The notes: generated by a model not told the origin, from the sequence alone. A stretch of DNA of 64,000 nt from Oceanicaulis sp. HTCC2633 (GCF_000152745.1 NZ_CH672428.1:1257251-1321250), one strand, 5' to 3'; shown: positions 26,601 to 35,094, numbered from the stretch's first letter. A program made the numbers and translations.

Positions 26601-26778
26601 CGCCCGGGCCCAGGCGCTCCTGTCCCAGCTGGGCTACCAGCCCGGCCCTGCGGACGGGATGATGGGCGCGCGCACGCGCAGCGCCATTCGTGACTTCCGC
26701 CGTTCTGAAGGCCTGACAGTGTCGGACCGGGTGGACAGCACCCTGCTCTCACGGCTTGAACAAGCCGCCGCCGGTTAG
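23632..26778 (+). CDS. podJ: Polar organizing protein PodJ
   Basis: The 1048-aa protein has the full PodJ architecture. It has the family N-terminal motif APWSVKGIDPRARALAKSAA ... GMTLGEWLNRVI, a long charged coiled-coil region at about residues 80-550, a Pro/Ala-rich acidic linker, one membrane segment (TLLLGASALGFLAIAAAAGM, about 665-690), a periplasmic Ala/Pro/Thr-rich stalk, Sel1-like repeats (about 785-955) and a C-terminal peptidoglycan-binding domain (AQALLSQLGYQPGPADGMMG). In Caulobacter PodJ localises to the new pole and recruits PleC and pilus and holdfast factors. GGAG precedes the ATG at ten bases. The promoter contains CtrA-like boxes and GANTC sites. Confidence 0.92.
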   Translation: MPPVAPWSVKGIDPRARALAKSAARREGMTLGEWLNRVILDDGVSEPAKDWDDQLSRFPGFGGGDGGGSDSDDALNELVQRLSDRLEASERRSTQALSHIDQSVTAISRRLDMIEDNIDDDGESAQDALKRTRAQQDELLDRVRRLERSGPGAGADPAALKSVETTVGKLASRLYETERDVRTELDNLAHKEERRRDSAERGLEKLGQRLEDTEKTLTDETRALRDLVETRDERTQSLLSDLQDTSRSLQSRIISAESATQRAAEALAGSQEKLDARLRQLESLQSNALKEEDVQRRIDALAREVADVIRDTRSECARQIAEVTRNADGPRLERALAEAETRLRAAEQRQSDSLQRIGAEVARLARAVDQRLDRSEQRLQRRLDEAEAKRQNKEDRADIEARLEKVRQDNSVAMRRIGEQVAKLGENLADRVQQAEHRSAQAVEAAGERMAQVVERLEQSRSSNTEQDLETRIRASEERTAQRIEQAMTGLHERLDQARQDTSEALSPVQKAMNALAIRLEAIEGRKGKSRDKDKDESKAIVQEADDAINDFSRPLPEAPDRWVNADDSDEDFALPAHDDFDIKAEPARASSFTRPDPVPVASAKPQPAPQHRAPEAEAEPRKPAAMGATADADFLAKARKQVRANRGGEAGWTPPVQKEQRGSNKTLLLGASALGFLAIAAAAGMLVMEAINGPEQSALSADPSASLSSLFSEPADLSAPSTDTGAPAIQAEPAATSGTETAAADAETVQSQPEAAPAPTQAAPTPAPPPQQRASQTEAAPSLESAAASGDAVARYQLALQQLEDQRYSDAAALMRRAAEQGVPAAQRRFALMLANGEGVPANPAAARDWMARAAGNGNVQAMHDAGGMFINAESTPEFQETAARWFEQGALHGLVDSQVNIALLFKEGFGVPQSPADAYAWFTIAANAGDAEARNSAAELRSMLTPEQRAAAESVARNFTPRPSDPEAQGDYAPQPWETDVIASPAQIARAQALLSQLGYQPGPADGMMGARTRSAIRDFRRSEGLTVSDRVDSTLLSRLEQAAAG

Positions 26779-26787
26779 GCCGGGGCG

Positions 26788-27714
26788 GTGCAGATCTACC
26801 TGCCCATAGCCGAGATTTCGCTGAACCTCTGGCTCTTGCTGGGCCTGGGTCTGGGCGTGGGATTTCTATCGGGCCTGTTCGGCGTGGGCGGCGGCTTCCT
26901 GATGACGCCGATCCTGATCTTTCTCGGGATTCCACCCGCTGTGGCCGTGTCTAGCCAGGCGAACCAGATTGTCGCCAGCTCGGTTTCCGGCGCGCTCGCC
27001 CATTTCCGGCGCAAGACGCTGGATGTGAAAATGGGGCTGATCCTGCTGATCGGCGGCGTGGTCGGCTCGATTTCCGGCGTCCAGCTCTTCGGCCTGCTGC
27101 AGCGCCTGGGGCAGATCGATCTCGTGATTTCGCTCTGCTATGTGGGCTTTCTGGGCGTCATCGGCGGCCTGATGCTGGTGGAAAGCGTGAACGCCATCCG
27201 TCGTCGGCGCGGCGCGAGCGGCCCGGTGCGCCCCAAGCGCCGCAAGCGCGGACTGATCGACGCCCTGCCCTTCAAGACTCGCTTTGCGGTCTCGGGCCTC
27301 TACATGAGCGTCATCCCGCCCATCGCCATCGGGTTTCTCGTAGGCGGACTTGCCGCGCTGATGGGCGTTGGCGGCGGCTTCGTCATGGTTCCCGCCATGA
27401 TCTACCTTCTGCGCATGCCCACGAATGTGGTGATCGGCACCTCCCTGTTCCAGATCCTCTTCGTGGCCGCGCTGACGAGCTTTCTGCAGGCGGTGCAGAA
27501 CCAGACCGTGGACATGGTTCTGGCGGGCATCCTGATCCTCGGCAGCGTGGTGGGCGCCCAGATCGGCGCGCGCTTCACCAGCAAGATCCCGGCTGAAGAG
27601 CTGCGCGCCCTCCTGGCGCTGATCGTGGTCAGCGTCTGCCTGAAACTGGCCTGGGACCTTACCAGCACGCCGGCCGACCTGTTTGTGCTCATCGACGCAC
27701 AGGGAGGTCAGTGA
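26788..27714 (+). CDS. TauE/SafE-family membrane protein
   Basis: The 308-aa protein starts at a GTG nine bases after the podJ stop. It has about eight membrane segments with two internally repeated halves, each opening with the family GxGGG motif (LFGVGGGFLMTPILIFLGIP and ALMGVGGGFVMVPAMIYLLR), separated by a basic cytosolic loop (RPKRRKRG). Members export sulfite, sulfoacetate or other organo-anions. It is coupled to the next gene by a 3-base overlap, and the podJ gap has only a weak ribosome site, so the genes may be co-transcribed with podJ. Confidence 0.88.
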   Translation: MQIYLPIAEISLNLWLLLGLGLGVGFLSGLFGVGGGFLMTPILIFLGIPPAVAVSSQANQIVASSVSGALAHFRRKTLDVKMGLILLIGGVVGSISGVQLFGLLQRLGQIDLVISLCYVGFLGVIGGLMLVESVNAIRRRRGASGPVRPKRRKRGLIDALPFKTRFAVSGLYMSVIPPIAIGFLVGGLAALMGVGGGFVMVPAMIYLLRMPTNVVIGTSLFQILFVAALTSFLQAVQNQTVDMVLAGILILGSVVGAQIGARFTSKIPAEELRALLALIVVSVCLKLAWDLTSTPADLFVLIDAQGGQ

Positions 27715-28532
27715 TGCTCAGACACCTCGCTCTGGTCCTGACCCTTCTCGCCGCCGCGGGCGGGACAGCCTTTGCAGCGCCGCCTGAAGGCGTCCAGCCG
27801 CCCGCCCAGATCGCCGCCGCCCTGACCGAGGATGTGGTGGAGATCCGCTCCACCTTCGCCGGCGCCGAGCTGACCCTTTACGGCGCGGCGACCGGGCTGC
27901 AGGAAGGGGATGACATCGTGGTGGCCGTGCGCGGCCCGGCTGGCGATCTGCGGGTCATGCAGAAACGCCGGGTGCTGGGCATCTGGATCAACGCCGCCCC
28001 GGTCCGGTTCGAGGATGTGGCGGGGTATTACGCGGTCGCCTCCACGCGCCCGCTGTCTGACTTCGCCAGCTTCTCGGCGCTCCGCCGCAATCAAATCGGC
28101 ATGGACCATGTGCGGCTCTACGCGCCTGAAAGCATTCGCCGGGAAACCCTGTTCGGCGTGCGCAACGTGATGGTGACCGATCTTGGGGGCGAGATCGTGG
28201 ACTATCGCGCAGCCCTGGTGCGCAACAAGGCCCGGCGCGGCCTGTACGGCGAAGCGCCGGGCGGCGTCGAACTGCTGGAAGGCGGGCTGTTCAGGGCCCG
28301 TGTGATCCTGCCGCCCACCACGCCGACCGGCACCTATAACGCAGATGTGTACCTGTTCCGGGATGGACAACCCATCGCAACCCGGCGCACGGATCTGACC
28401 GTGGTGAAGGCGGGCGCAGAGCGGGCCATCTATGATCTGGCCCAGAACCGTCCGGTCGTGTACGCCTTTATCTCGGTCCTTCTGGCCATGCTGGCCGGGT
28501 GGACGGCGGCCGCGGTCACCCAGCGGCGCTAA
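27714..28532 (+). CDS. TIGR02186-type secreted/membrane protein
   Basis: The 272-aa product starts at the ATG overlapping the TauE stop (TGATG), with GGGAGG upstream. It has an N-terminal signal peptide (ending TAFAAPPEG), an extracytoplasmic beta-rich domain (VVEIRSTFAGAELTLYGAAT, GIWINAAPVRFEDVAGYYAV, PTGTYNADVYLFRDG) and a C-terminal membrane helix (PVVYAFISVLLAMLAGW). This is the uncharacterised family often found beside TauE-type transporters in alphaproteobacteria. I infer a periplasmic partner of the transporter. No catalytic motif is visible. Confidence 0.82.
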   Translation: MLRHLALVLTLLAAAGGTAFAAPPEGVQPPAQIAAALTEDVVEIRSTFAGAELTLYGAATGLQEGDDIVVAVRGPAGDLRVMQKRRVLGIWINAAPVRFEDVAGYYAVASTRPLSDFASFSALRRNQIGMDHVRLYAPESIRRETLFGVRNVMVTDLGGEIVDYRAALVRNKARRGLYGEAPGGVELLEGGLFRARVILPPTTPTGTYNADVYLFRDGQPIATRRTDLTVVKAGAERAIYDLAQNRPVVYAFISVLLAMLAGWTAAAVTQRR

Positions 28533-28561
28533 TGGTTCAAGTCTGATACGAGGCGCCCGCC

Positions 28562-29056
28562 ATGCAACGTCTTAGCGAAGCTCCCCCTCTGGTCCTGATC
28601 CTCGGGTTTGGCGGCCTTCTGCCCTTCCTCGCCGGCGCCATCGGCGTCATGGCGGGCGGCCAGGCCGCGCTGCAGGCGGCGACCGCCCTTCCGGTCTACG
28701 CTGCGGTGATCCTGTCCTTCCTGGCGGGCGGACGCTGGGCCAGCGAGCTGGTGATCCGCAGCGACAAGCCGCGCTCTGGGGTCATGGTGCTGTCCATCCT
28801 CCTGAGCCTTGCGGGATGGGTCGCGGTGGTCATCCAGGTCTGGAACCGTCCCGGACTGCCGCTAGATCTGGAGCTGACCGGCTGGGGCCTGCTGATCGCG
28901 GGCTTCGTCATCCAGTTCCTTTGGGACCGGACCGCCATTCGCGGCGCCACCTTTCCCGGCTGGTACATGCCGCTGCGCTTCATCCTGACCGCTGTTGTCG
29001 TGCTGTGCCTGGCGCTGACCGCCTTCGTGCGCAGTTCTCCGACCTTCAGCCTCTAA
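28562..29056 (+). CDS. DUF3429 membrane protein
   Basis: The 164-aa protein has five predicted membrane segments and the family phrases LLPFLAGAI near the start, SFLAGGRWA in the middle, and FPGWYMPLRFILTAVV near the end. The function is unknown. It is 29 bases downstream of the TIGR02186 gene on the same strand, so probably part of that unit. Its TAA stop overlaps the TAG stop of the convergent phosphoesterase gene within CTAA. Confidence 0.82.
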   Translation: MQRLSEAPPLVLILGFGGLLPFLAGAIGVMAGGQAALQAATALPVYAAVILSFLAGGRWASELVIRSDKPRSGVMVLSILLSLAGWVAVVIQVWNRPGLPLDLELTGWGLLIAGFVIQFLWDRTAIRGATFPGWYMPLRFILTAVVVLCLALTAFVRSSPTFSL

Positions 29057-29811
29057 TCGCCCAGAAGGCGGGACCCGCTGACCGCATAGACCCGGTCACG
29101 GCCCAGCATGTAGGCGTGCGGACGCTCACGGAAGAGCGGCGCATAGGCGGCGTCGCAGACATTCAGCCCACCGGTGAACGCCCCGAAGGCGGGCAGGATC
29201 AGCCGCGCGCCATCGGTGGCGAAACAGCGCCGACGCACACGGCGTCCCTGTCCTGAAATCTTCGCGCACGGATGCAGATGCCCGGCCACCTCGCCGGGAT
29301 GATCACCCGCCTGCGGTTCATGACGCAGATGGAGCGGGCCCAGATCAAGCTCGAACCCGGCGCGGCCGCCAAAGCGCTCCGGCGGCTTCGGGTCGTGATT
29401 GCCTTCAATCCAAAGCCAGTCCTCGACCGAGGCGACGATCTCAGACAGAGCGTCCGCATCTTCAGGGGCCATACGGTCATCCGCGCCCAGATCATGGAAG
29501 CTGTCGCCCAGCGCCACCACACGGCGCGGCTGATAGATCGCAATGGCCTCCGCCAGCTTTCGCAACGTGGCGCGGGTGTCATAGGGGGGCAGGAACTGGC
29601 CGCGCACCGCATAGGCGCTGCCCTTCTCAAAATGCAGATCGCTGACCAGCAGCACGCCTTCCTCCGCCCAGACCGCCACGCCGGACGGGTCCGCGATCAG
29701 GCGGGCGCCGTTCACGGTCATCAGGACCGGATCGGTGAGGGGCGTGCGAAGCGGCTGGGTCATCATGTCAGTTAGGCGCGGTCCGCGGAACGAGGCAAGG
29801 CGTTCAGTCAT
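29053..29811 (-). CDS. pdeM: Ligase-associated DNA damage response phosphoesterase
   Basis: The 252-aa metallophosphoesterase carries LLVSDLHFEKGSAYA, VVALGDSFHDLGA, WIEGNHDPKP, and VAGHLHPCAK, i.e. the conserved D-H / GD / GNHD / H ligand set. It belongs to the phosphoesterase arm of the Lhr-Exo-Lig-MPE DNA repair gene set. I chose the ATG at 29811, which overlaps the exonuclease stop (ATGACTGA) and suggests translational coupling; a later ATG at 29766 has no ribosome site, and the start remains uncertain. Nuclease or phosphodiesterase activity on damaged DNA ends is inferred from family work, not from this sequence. Confidence 0.88.
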   Translation of the reverse strand: MTERLASFRGPRLTDMMTQPLRTPLTDPVLMTVNGARLIADPSGVAVWAEEGVLLVSDLHFEKGSAYAVRGQFLPPYDTRATLRKLAEAIAIYQPRRVVALGDSFHDLGADDRMAPEDADALSEIVASVEDWLWIEGNHDPKPPERFGGRAGFELDLGPLHLRHEPQAGDHPGEVAGHLHPCAKISGQGRRVRRRCFATDGARLILPAFGAFTGGLNVCDAAYAPLFRERPHAYMLGRDRVYAVSGSRLLGD

Positions 29812-30823
29812 CCTCGTCTTCATATCCCACCAGCGAGAGCGGGCGGGCCTTATAGCCCTCAAGTTCCGCCCAGCGCGCCAGGGCGTCATCGCGGCCATGA
29901 GTGATCCAGACCTCTTCCGGGTTCACGTCGCGAACCGTCCGGGTCAGCTCGTCCCAGTCGGCATGGTCCGACAGGATCAAAGGCAGCTCGACGCCGCGCT
30001 GGCGCGCCCTTGCGCGCACCTGCATCCAGCCCGACGCGAAGCTGATGACCGGATCGGAGAACCGCCGCGCCCAGGCCGTCTGAAACGAGGATGGCGGCCC
30101 GATCACGATCTTGCCGGCGAAATCCTGCTTCGTTCCCTCGCCATCCTTCAGGGTGGCTTTTGCGAGCGGACCGAGATCGACGCCATGATCCTGATAGAGC
30201 GCACAGAGCTGCTCCATCGCGCCATGGATATGGATGGGCGCGTCATGGCCCGCTTCGCGCAACAGACAGATCAGGCGCTGCGCCTTGCCCAGAGCATACG
30301 CTCCGACAAGATGGGTGCGATCCGGGTTCTCCTGCACGCTCTTGAGCAGTTTGGCGATCTCGCCCGCATCATCCGGATGCCGGAACACCGGCAGGGCGAA
30401 GGTCGCCTCGGTCACATAGACATGGGCGGGAAACACCTCGAAAGGCGCACAGGTGGGATCGCGGCGGCGCTTGTAATCGCCCGACACTCCGATCACGAGA
30501 CCTTTCCATTCGAGCCGGATCTGGGCGCTGCCCAGGACATGTCCGGCCGGATGAAAGCTCACCTCCACCTCGCCGATCCTGAGGCGTTCGCCATAGGAAA
30601 TGGGAACCGGATCCGGCGTGAACGCCTCGCCATACCGCGCCGCCATGATGGCGAGTGTCTCAGGCGTCGCCAGAACGCGATCATGCCCGGCCCGCGCGTG
30701 GTCGGCGTGGCCATGGGTGACCAGCGCCCGCTCGGCCGGCCGCATGGGGTCAATGAAAAAGCCCCCGGGTTCACACCAGAGGCCGCGTTCGGTCTCGCGC
30801 AGAAGCTGCTCAGGTCGGATCAT
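29804..30823 (-). CDS. Ligase-associated DNA exonuclease (MBL fold)
   Basis: The 339-aa protein is a metallo-beta-lactamase/beta-CASP nuclease with the HxHxDH motif THGHADHARAGHD at about residues 33-45, later ligands in SFHPAGHVLGSAQ and SDHADWDELT, and ending GYEDEDD. Work on the homologous Pseudomonas cluster showed a manganese-dependent DNA nuclease (Exo). It heads a two-gene operon with the phosphoesterase. The matching helicase and ligase genes are 4.4 and 10 kb away on the opposite strand instead of adjacent. Confidence 0.9.
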   Translation of the reverse strand: MIRPEQLLRETERGLWCEPGGFFIDPMRPAERALVTHGHADHARAGHDRVLATPETLAIMAARYGEAFTPDPVPISYGERLRIGEVEVSFHPAGHVLGSAQIRLEWKGLVIGVSGDYKRRRDPTCAPFEVFPAHVYVTEATFALPVFRHPDDAGEIAKLLKSVQENPDRTHLVGAYALGKAQRLICLLREAGHDAPIHIHGAMEQLCALYQDHGVDLGPLAKATLKDGEGTKQDFAGKIVIGPPSSFQTAWARRFSDPVISFASGWMQVRARARQRGVELPLILSDHADWDELTRTVRDVNPEEVWITHGRDDALARWAELEGYKARPLSLVGYEDEDD

Positions 30824-30881
30824 GGAGAAGACATAGGGCGTCTTCGGGGGCCGGGAAACCGGAGATCCTGACAGGAAAGGA

Positions 30882-30920
30882 GGCGGCGCCGCTTGAGGGG
30901 GGAGAGAAAGCGGCGCCGCC
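30882..30920 (-). terminator. Hairpin downstream of the carbonic anhydrase gene
   Basis: GGCGGCGCCGCTT (30882-30894) pairs with AAGCGGCGCCGCC (30908-30920) around a G-rich 13-base loop, about 15 bases beyond the carbonic anhydrase stop. There is no T-tract, so termination efficiency is uncertain. Confidence 0.6.
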
Positions 30921-30934
30921 CGTTACGGGCTTTG

Positions 30935-31696
30935 CTAGTGCAGATCGCCCGCAGACAGATGCCGGTCATGGAGGGGCTGAACCGGCCGATAGTTGTGTGC
31001 GTAGTGCGCGGTGAAGGCCGCGATCTGTTCGGCGGACGCCGAGATCGGGGTCTGCATCACGGTCCAGGCCACGCCTTCCGAACAGGGCGGCGTGGTCAGC
31101 GAACCGGCATAGCGCCAGGCGCTGTGATCCGCCGGGAGGAACGCAGCCGGATCGACATCGTCAACCTCATGATGCTCGCCTTCATGGGGGATCGCGGCCC
31201 AGAGCGCGTCGAGTGCGGGATTGGCCGCGCCTTCTTCAAAGAAGACGCCGACAACGGCCAGATGACCGTCTTCGGAGGCGTGCACGAAATGCACTTCCAG
31301 CGGATATTGATGGCCGTCCACGGTATGCTCGCTGCCCGCATGGAAGTGGAACTGGACAAGTTCATACTCGCGATCGCCCAGGTGCAGGGAGCCAGCGTCC
31401 TCAAGGTCCACCTTGATGGTGTGGCCATTGTCGGTCACCGAGCCTTCGCCGTCTTCCCAGTGCAGCGCCGGCACGGCGTCGGCATGACCGCTGACGGCAT
31501 GAAGGTCGATGGGCGATTGTTCGTGCCCGCTGTCGCAGGTGGCGTATTCCGCCGACAGCATGCCCCAGTGCTCAGGGCCGCCATCCCCTTCATACCCCCA
31601 GGAGGAATGGCCGTGATGGTCGAGCGCGATCGCTGCGCCGCCCAAAGCGAGCACGGCGGACGCCGCCATGGCGGACCCCAGTAAACTCTTACGCAT
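30935..31696 (-). CDS. Alpha-class carbonic anhydrase, secreted
   Basis: The 253-aa protein has a signal peptide (MRKSLLGSAMAASAVLALGG) and the alpha-carbonic anhydrase fold: EQSPIDL, the zinc site QFHFHAGSEHTVDG followed by YPLEVHFVH (three His ligands), and SLTTPPCSEGVAW, with NYRPVQPL at the end. It interconverts CO2 and bicarbonate in the periplasm. GGAG precedes the ATG. It is a single gene with its own terminator, placed between two parts of the ligase-associated repair set. Confidence 0.92.
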   Translation of the reverse strand: MRKSLLGSAMAASAVLALGGAAIALDHHGHSSWGYEGDGGPEHWGMLSAEYATCDSGHEQSPIDLHAVSGHADAVPALHWEDGEGSVTDNGHTIKVDLEDAGSLHLGDREYELVQFHFHAGSEHTVDGHQYPLEVHFVHASEDGHLAVVGVFFEEGAANPALDALWAAIPHEGEHHEVDDVDPAAFLPADHSAWRYAGSLTTPPCSEGVAWTVMQTPISASAEQIAAFTAHYAHNYRPVQPLHDRHLSAGDLH

Positions 31697-31814
31697 ATCC
31701 TGCTCCCAACTGTCCCGATCAGGGAATGCGCGCTGTTTCAGCGCATGGAGCAGTCTTGGGCCAGGCGGGTTAATGACGCGTCACAGAGTTGCGCAACGCT
31801 TGGCTAATTCAACC

Positions 31815-32780
31815 TTAAGCACCCGAGCCGCTGGAGCTGGAACTGGCGGTGACCGCCACCGAACTCGCGGTGATGACTGAGACCATGACAGCGGTCTGGG
31901 CGGCGATGACGGCGTCCATGGCGCTCAGCGCCCCGTCCTGAAGCCCGGACCACCCCGCCGTATGAACAAGATGAGCCAGCGCCGTGCGTTCCCCGCCCAT
32001 GGAGGTGACCGAGTTCGGAAGCGCCTGGCGCAGGGTCTCGATGGCAAGCGCATCATCCACGCCCAGCCCCTGGATGGCCCATTGAACGAAACGCTGCCGG
32101 AAGGCATGGCGGCGCAGGGCCTTGTGGGTCTGGCGAGCTGCGTCCAGCGCTTCAAATCGCGCCATCGCCTCGTGCGGGTCGGCCTTGAGAAGCGCGCACA
32201 TTTTGCCGCCATCCCGGGTATGGCCCCGGGATCGCGGATTGGCGCGAAAGACCGCCTCGGCGGCCTCCCGCAAGGCCAGCACTTCGGCCGGGTCATCGCC
32301 GCGAGCGGCGTGAATGGCGGCATAGGTGTCCGTCACTGACGCGCTGGCGCGCCACCAGGGCGGCTGAAGCGCTTCACGCATCGCCAGGAAGCGCTCGATC
32401 GGCGTGTCCTCGCTCGAGCCCACGCACAGCATCAACGCCGCCCGTGCGCCGCCGGCGTGCAGACTGGCGCGTTCAAACCAGCCGACATGGTCCTGCAGGG
32501 CCGCACGCGCCGCCAGGAAGCGTTCCACCGGGATGTCGTTCTGCGTCATCATGGCGGCGTAGAGCCAGCGCAGCGCGCCGGTCGGTGAGCGCCAACCCAG
32601 CTCGGACTTCAGAGCGGCCTGACGGTCGCGAACTTGCGCCACAAGCGCGTCCGGGTCGTCTTCACGCATGAGCAGACAGGCTGCAGACAGCCAGCAGGCC
32701 ACCTTTTCCGGACGTGGCCGACCTTCACGGAACGCCTCGTACAGTGCTTCAAGGCGGGCGAGATTGTCGGCGTCGCTCAT
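31815..32780 (-). CDS. Hypothetical helical protein with Ser-rich tail (possibly DUF4003-like)
   Basis: The 321-aa protein is almost all alpha-helical and cytosolic by appearance, with regular repeats containing ERFLA-R-AL (PVERFLAARAALQDH, PIERFLAMREALQPP, DPAEVLALREAAEAVF), suggesting a helical-repeat scaffold. The last 40 residues switch to a hydrophobic helix (AVIAAQTAVMVSVITASSVA) and a Ser/Gly run (SSSSSGSGA). The architecture resembles DUF4003 proteins, but I am not sure. GAGGG precedes the ATG. No catalytic motif is visible, and the flanking genes give no clue. Confidence 0.6.
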   Translation of the reverse strand: MSDADNLARLEALYEAFREGRPRPEKVACWLSAACLLMREDDPDALVAQVRDRQAALKSELGWRSPTGALRWLYAAMMTQNDIPVERFLAARAALQDHVGWFERASLHAGGARAALMLCVGSSEDTPIERFLAMREALQPPWWRASASVTDTYAAIHAARGDDPAEVLALREAAEAVFRANPRSRGHTRDGGKMCALLKADPHEAMARFEALDAARQTHKALRRHAFRQRFVQWAIQGLGVDDALAIETLRQALPNSVTSMGGERTALAHLVHTAGWSGLQDGALSAMDAVIAAQTAVMVSVITASSVAVTASSSSSGSGA

Positions 32781-32838
32781 GAGACCCTCATGTCAAAACA
32801 TTGATTATTCACATTACATCGCGACCAGACTGAAAGCA

Positions 32839-32867
32839 AAAACCCCGGAGCCAGGCTCCGGGGTTTT
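32839..32867 (-). terminator. Terminator of the prolyl oligopeptidase gene
   Basis: AAAACCCCGGAGC pairs perfectly with GCTCCGGGGTTTT around a CAG loop, with T-rich exits on either strand. It lies 23 bases past the peptidase stop on the minus strand. Confidence 0.85.
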
Positions 32868-32889
32868 CAATGAGAAAAAGGCTCTCGTC

Positions 32890-35094
32890 CTAGTCCTCGA
32901 TTTCAAGGCCCGTGTGATAGGCGATGAAGGCCCAGCGATCCGCCGCTTCCTCGATCAGCTTGGACACCGGCGTGCCGGCGCCATGCCCGGCGCGGGTCTC
33001 GATCCGGATCAGGGTCGGCGCATCGCCCGTTTGAGCCGCCTGAAGGGCTGCGGCGTATTTGAATGAATGGCCCGGCACGACGCGGTCATCGGTATCCGCC
33101 GTCGTAATCAGAGTCGCCGGATACTCGCCGGTTTCGGGAATGTTGTGATAGGGCGAATAGCCATAGAGCACGTCAAACATTTCCGGGTCCTGCGGGCTGC
33201 CATAGTCATCCACCCAGAACCGGCCCGCGGTGAACTGGTTGAACCGCAGCATGTCCATCACGCCCACCGCCGGCAGAGCCGCGGCAAACAGGTCCGGCGC
33301 CTGATTGGCGACCGCGCCCACCAGAAGACCGCCGTTTGAGCGGCCATGGATGGCGAGGTGATCGGGGCTGGTCCAGCCCATATCGATCAGGGCGTGGCCG
33401 GCATTGATGAAGTCATCAAAGACGTTCTGCTTGTTCGCGAGGCGCCCGGCATCGTGCCAGTCGCGACCATAGGCCGAACCGCCGCGCAGATTGGCGATGG
33501 CGTAGACCCCGCCCATCTCCATCCACTGAAGACGCCGCACGTCAAAGTCCGGGCGGCGGGTGATGGCGAAGCCGCCATAACCATAGATCAGGGTCGGGCG
33601 CACGCCATTGGGATCGACATCCCGGTGATGGGCGACAAACATCGGAATGCGCGCCCCGCCCGTGCTTTCATAGAAGGTCTGGCTGACCACATAGTCATCG
33701 GGGTTGAAGGTCAGCTCCGGCGCGCGGAAGACCTCGCTCTCCCCGGTCTCCACATCATAGCGATAGAGCGTCGCGGGCTGGTTCAGGCTCTCATAGGAAT
33801 AGAAGGTTTCGGACCGCTGCGGGTCCCCGCCAAAGCCGGACGCCACGCCCAACCCCGGAAGCGCCACCTCGCGCACGAAATCGCCCGCGGGCGTATAGAC
33901 GCTGACCGCGCTCGCCACATCGCGCATGGTCTCGATGATCAGATGACCGCCCACATGGCTGGCGCCGGTGATCGGGCCGTCACCTTCGGCCACCACGTCG
34001 CTGAGGTCTTCCGGCGCGGACAGCGACACCGAGACGATGCGGCCATTGGAGGCGTCGAGATCGGTCTGGAACCAGAAGGTCTCGCCGTCATTGCCCACAT
34101 AGGAATGGTTGTTGCCAAAGCCTTCGAAAATCTCGACCGGCTCGGCGCCCTCGGTCTCCAGATCGAGAATGTGCACGCCATTGCCATCGGTGCCGGTGGA
34201 GGAATTGATGATCAGGTATTGGCCATCATCGCTGACAAATCCGCGCCAACCCACTTCAGGATTGTCAGGATCGGCCATGATCTGGACGTCCTCGCTCTGG
34301 TCGGTCCCCAGTTCATGGAAATAGATCGCCTGGTTGAGATTGAGCGCGGTGAACGCCTCGCCCTCTTCGGGCTCAGGATAGCGCGAATAGTAAAAGCCCG
34401 AGCCGTCCTTGGCCCAGCTTAAGGGCGAGAACTTCACCCACTCGATCTCGTCAGACAGGGTTTCTCCCGTCTCAACGTCCATGACGCGGATCGAGCGCCA
34501 GTCCGAGCCGCCATCGGCAATCAGATAGGCCAGTTTAGTCCCGTCCGGGCTGGGCACCGTGCCCGCCAGCGCCGTCGTGCCGTCCGCCGCCCATTCATTG
34601 GGATCGATCAGCGGGCGCGCTTCGCCCTCAAGCCCGTCCTGAACCATGAAGACCGACTGGTCCTGAAGCCCGTCATTGCGCGAGAAGAAATAGCGCAGGC
34701 CGTCTTCGGTCTCGCGCGTCGTCGGCAAGCCGTAGCGCTCATAATTCCACAGCTCGGCCAGACGTGCGGCGATCCGCTCGCGGCCCGGCAGCTGGTCGAG
34801 ATAGGCGTTGGTGACCTCAGTCTGCGCCTCAACCCAGTTCGCCACATCCTCGGACACGCGCACATCCTGTTCGAGCCAGCGATAGGGATCCGACACCGCG
34901 ACCTCGCCCTCGGCCGCCGAAGCATAGACATCCACCTGCTCGACCGTGCGCGTTTCGGGATAGACCGGGGCCGCGATCTGCGTCATCGCAGGGCCGGACG
35001 CTTCAGACTCGGCGGGCGCGTCGGTTTGCGCAGCCGGCTGGCTGCAAGCGGTCAGGGCCAGAACGGATGCGAAGGCGAACAGGGCTGCGCGCAT
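32890..35094 (-). CDS. Prolyl oligopeptidase family serine peptidase (S9A), lipoprotein
   Basis: The 734-aa enzyme opens with MRAALFAFASVLALTACSQP, a lipoprotein signal with cysteine at residue 17, so it is membrane-anchored outside the cytoplasm. An N-terminal beta-propeller domain (about 60-450) is followed by the alpha/beta-hydrolase domain with the nucleophile in HGRSNGGLLVGA, the Asp in TADTDDRVVPGHS, and the His in ETRAGHGAG. It cleaves short proline-containing peptides. AAGGAGACG precedes the ATG. It is a monocistronic unit ended by a terminator. Confidence 0.93.
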   Translation of the reverse strand: MRAALFAFASVLALTACSQPAAQTDAPAESEASGPAMTQIAAPVYPETRTVEQVDVYASAAEGEVAVSDPYRWLEQDVRVSEDVANWVEAQTEVTNAYLDQLPGRERIAARLAELWNYERYGLPTTRETEDGLRYFFSRNDGLQDQSVFMVQDGLEGEARPLIDPNEWAADGTTALAGTVPSPDGTKLAYLIADGGSDWRSIRVMDVETGETLSDEIEWVKFSPLSWAKDGSGFYYSRYPEPEEGEAFTALNLNQAIYFHELGTDQSEDVQIMADPDNPEVGWRGFVSDDGQYLIINSSTGTDGNGVHILDLETEGAEPVEIFEGFGNNHSYVGNDGETFWFQTDLDASNGRIVSVSLSAPEDLSDVVAEGDGPITGASHVGGHLIIETMRDVASAVSVYTPAGDFVREVALPGLGVASGFGGDPQRSETFYSYESLNQPATLYRYDVETGESEVFRAPELTFNPDDYVVSQTFYESTGGARIPMFVAHHRDVDPNGVRPTLIYGYGGFAITRRPDFDVRRLQWMEMGGVYAIANLRGGSAYGRDWHDAGRLANKQNVFDDFINAGHALIDMGWTSPDHLAIHGRSNGGLLVGAVANQAPDLFAAALPAVGVMDMLRFNQFTAGRFWVDDYGSPQDPEMFDVLYGYSPYHNIPETGEYPATLITTADTDDRVVPGHSFKYAAALQAAQTGDAPTLIRIETRAGHGAGTPVSKLIEEAADRWAFIAYHTGLEIED

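Noticed and set aside
30882-30920. Possible attachment site because of the long inverted repeat
   Set aside because: Position directly after the carbonic anhydrase stop and the hairpin form are better explained by termination; no second copy was seen.
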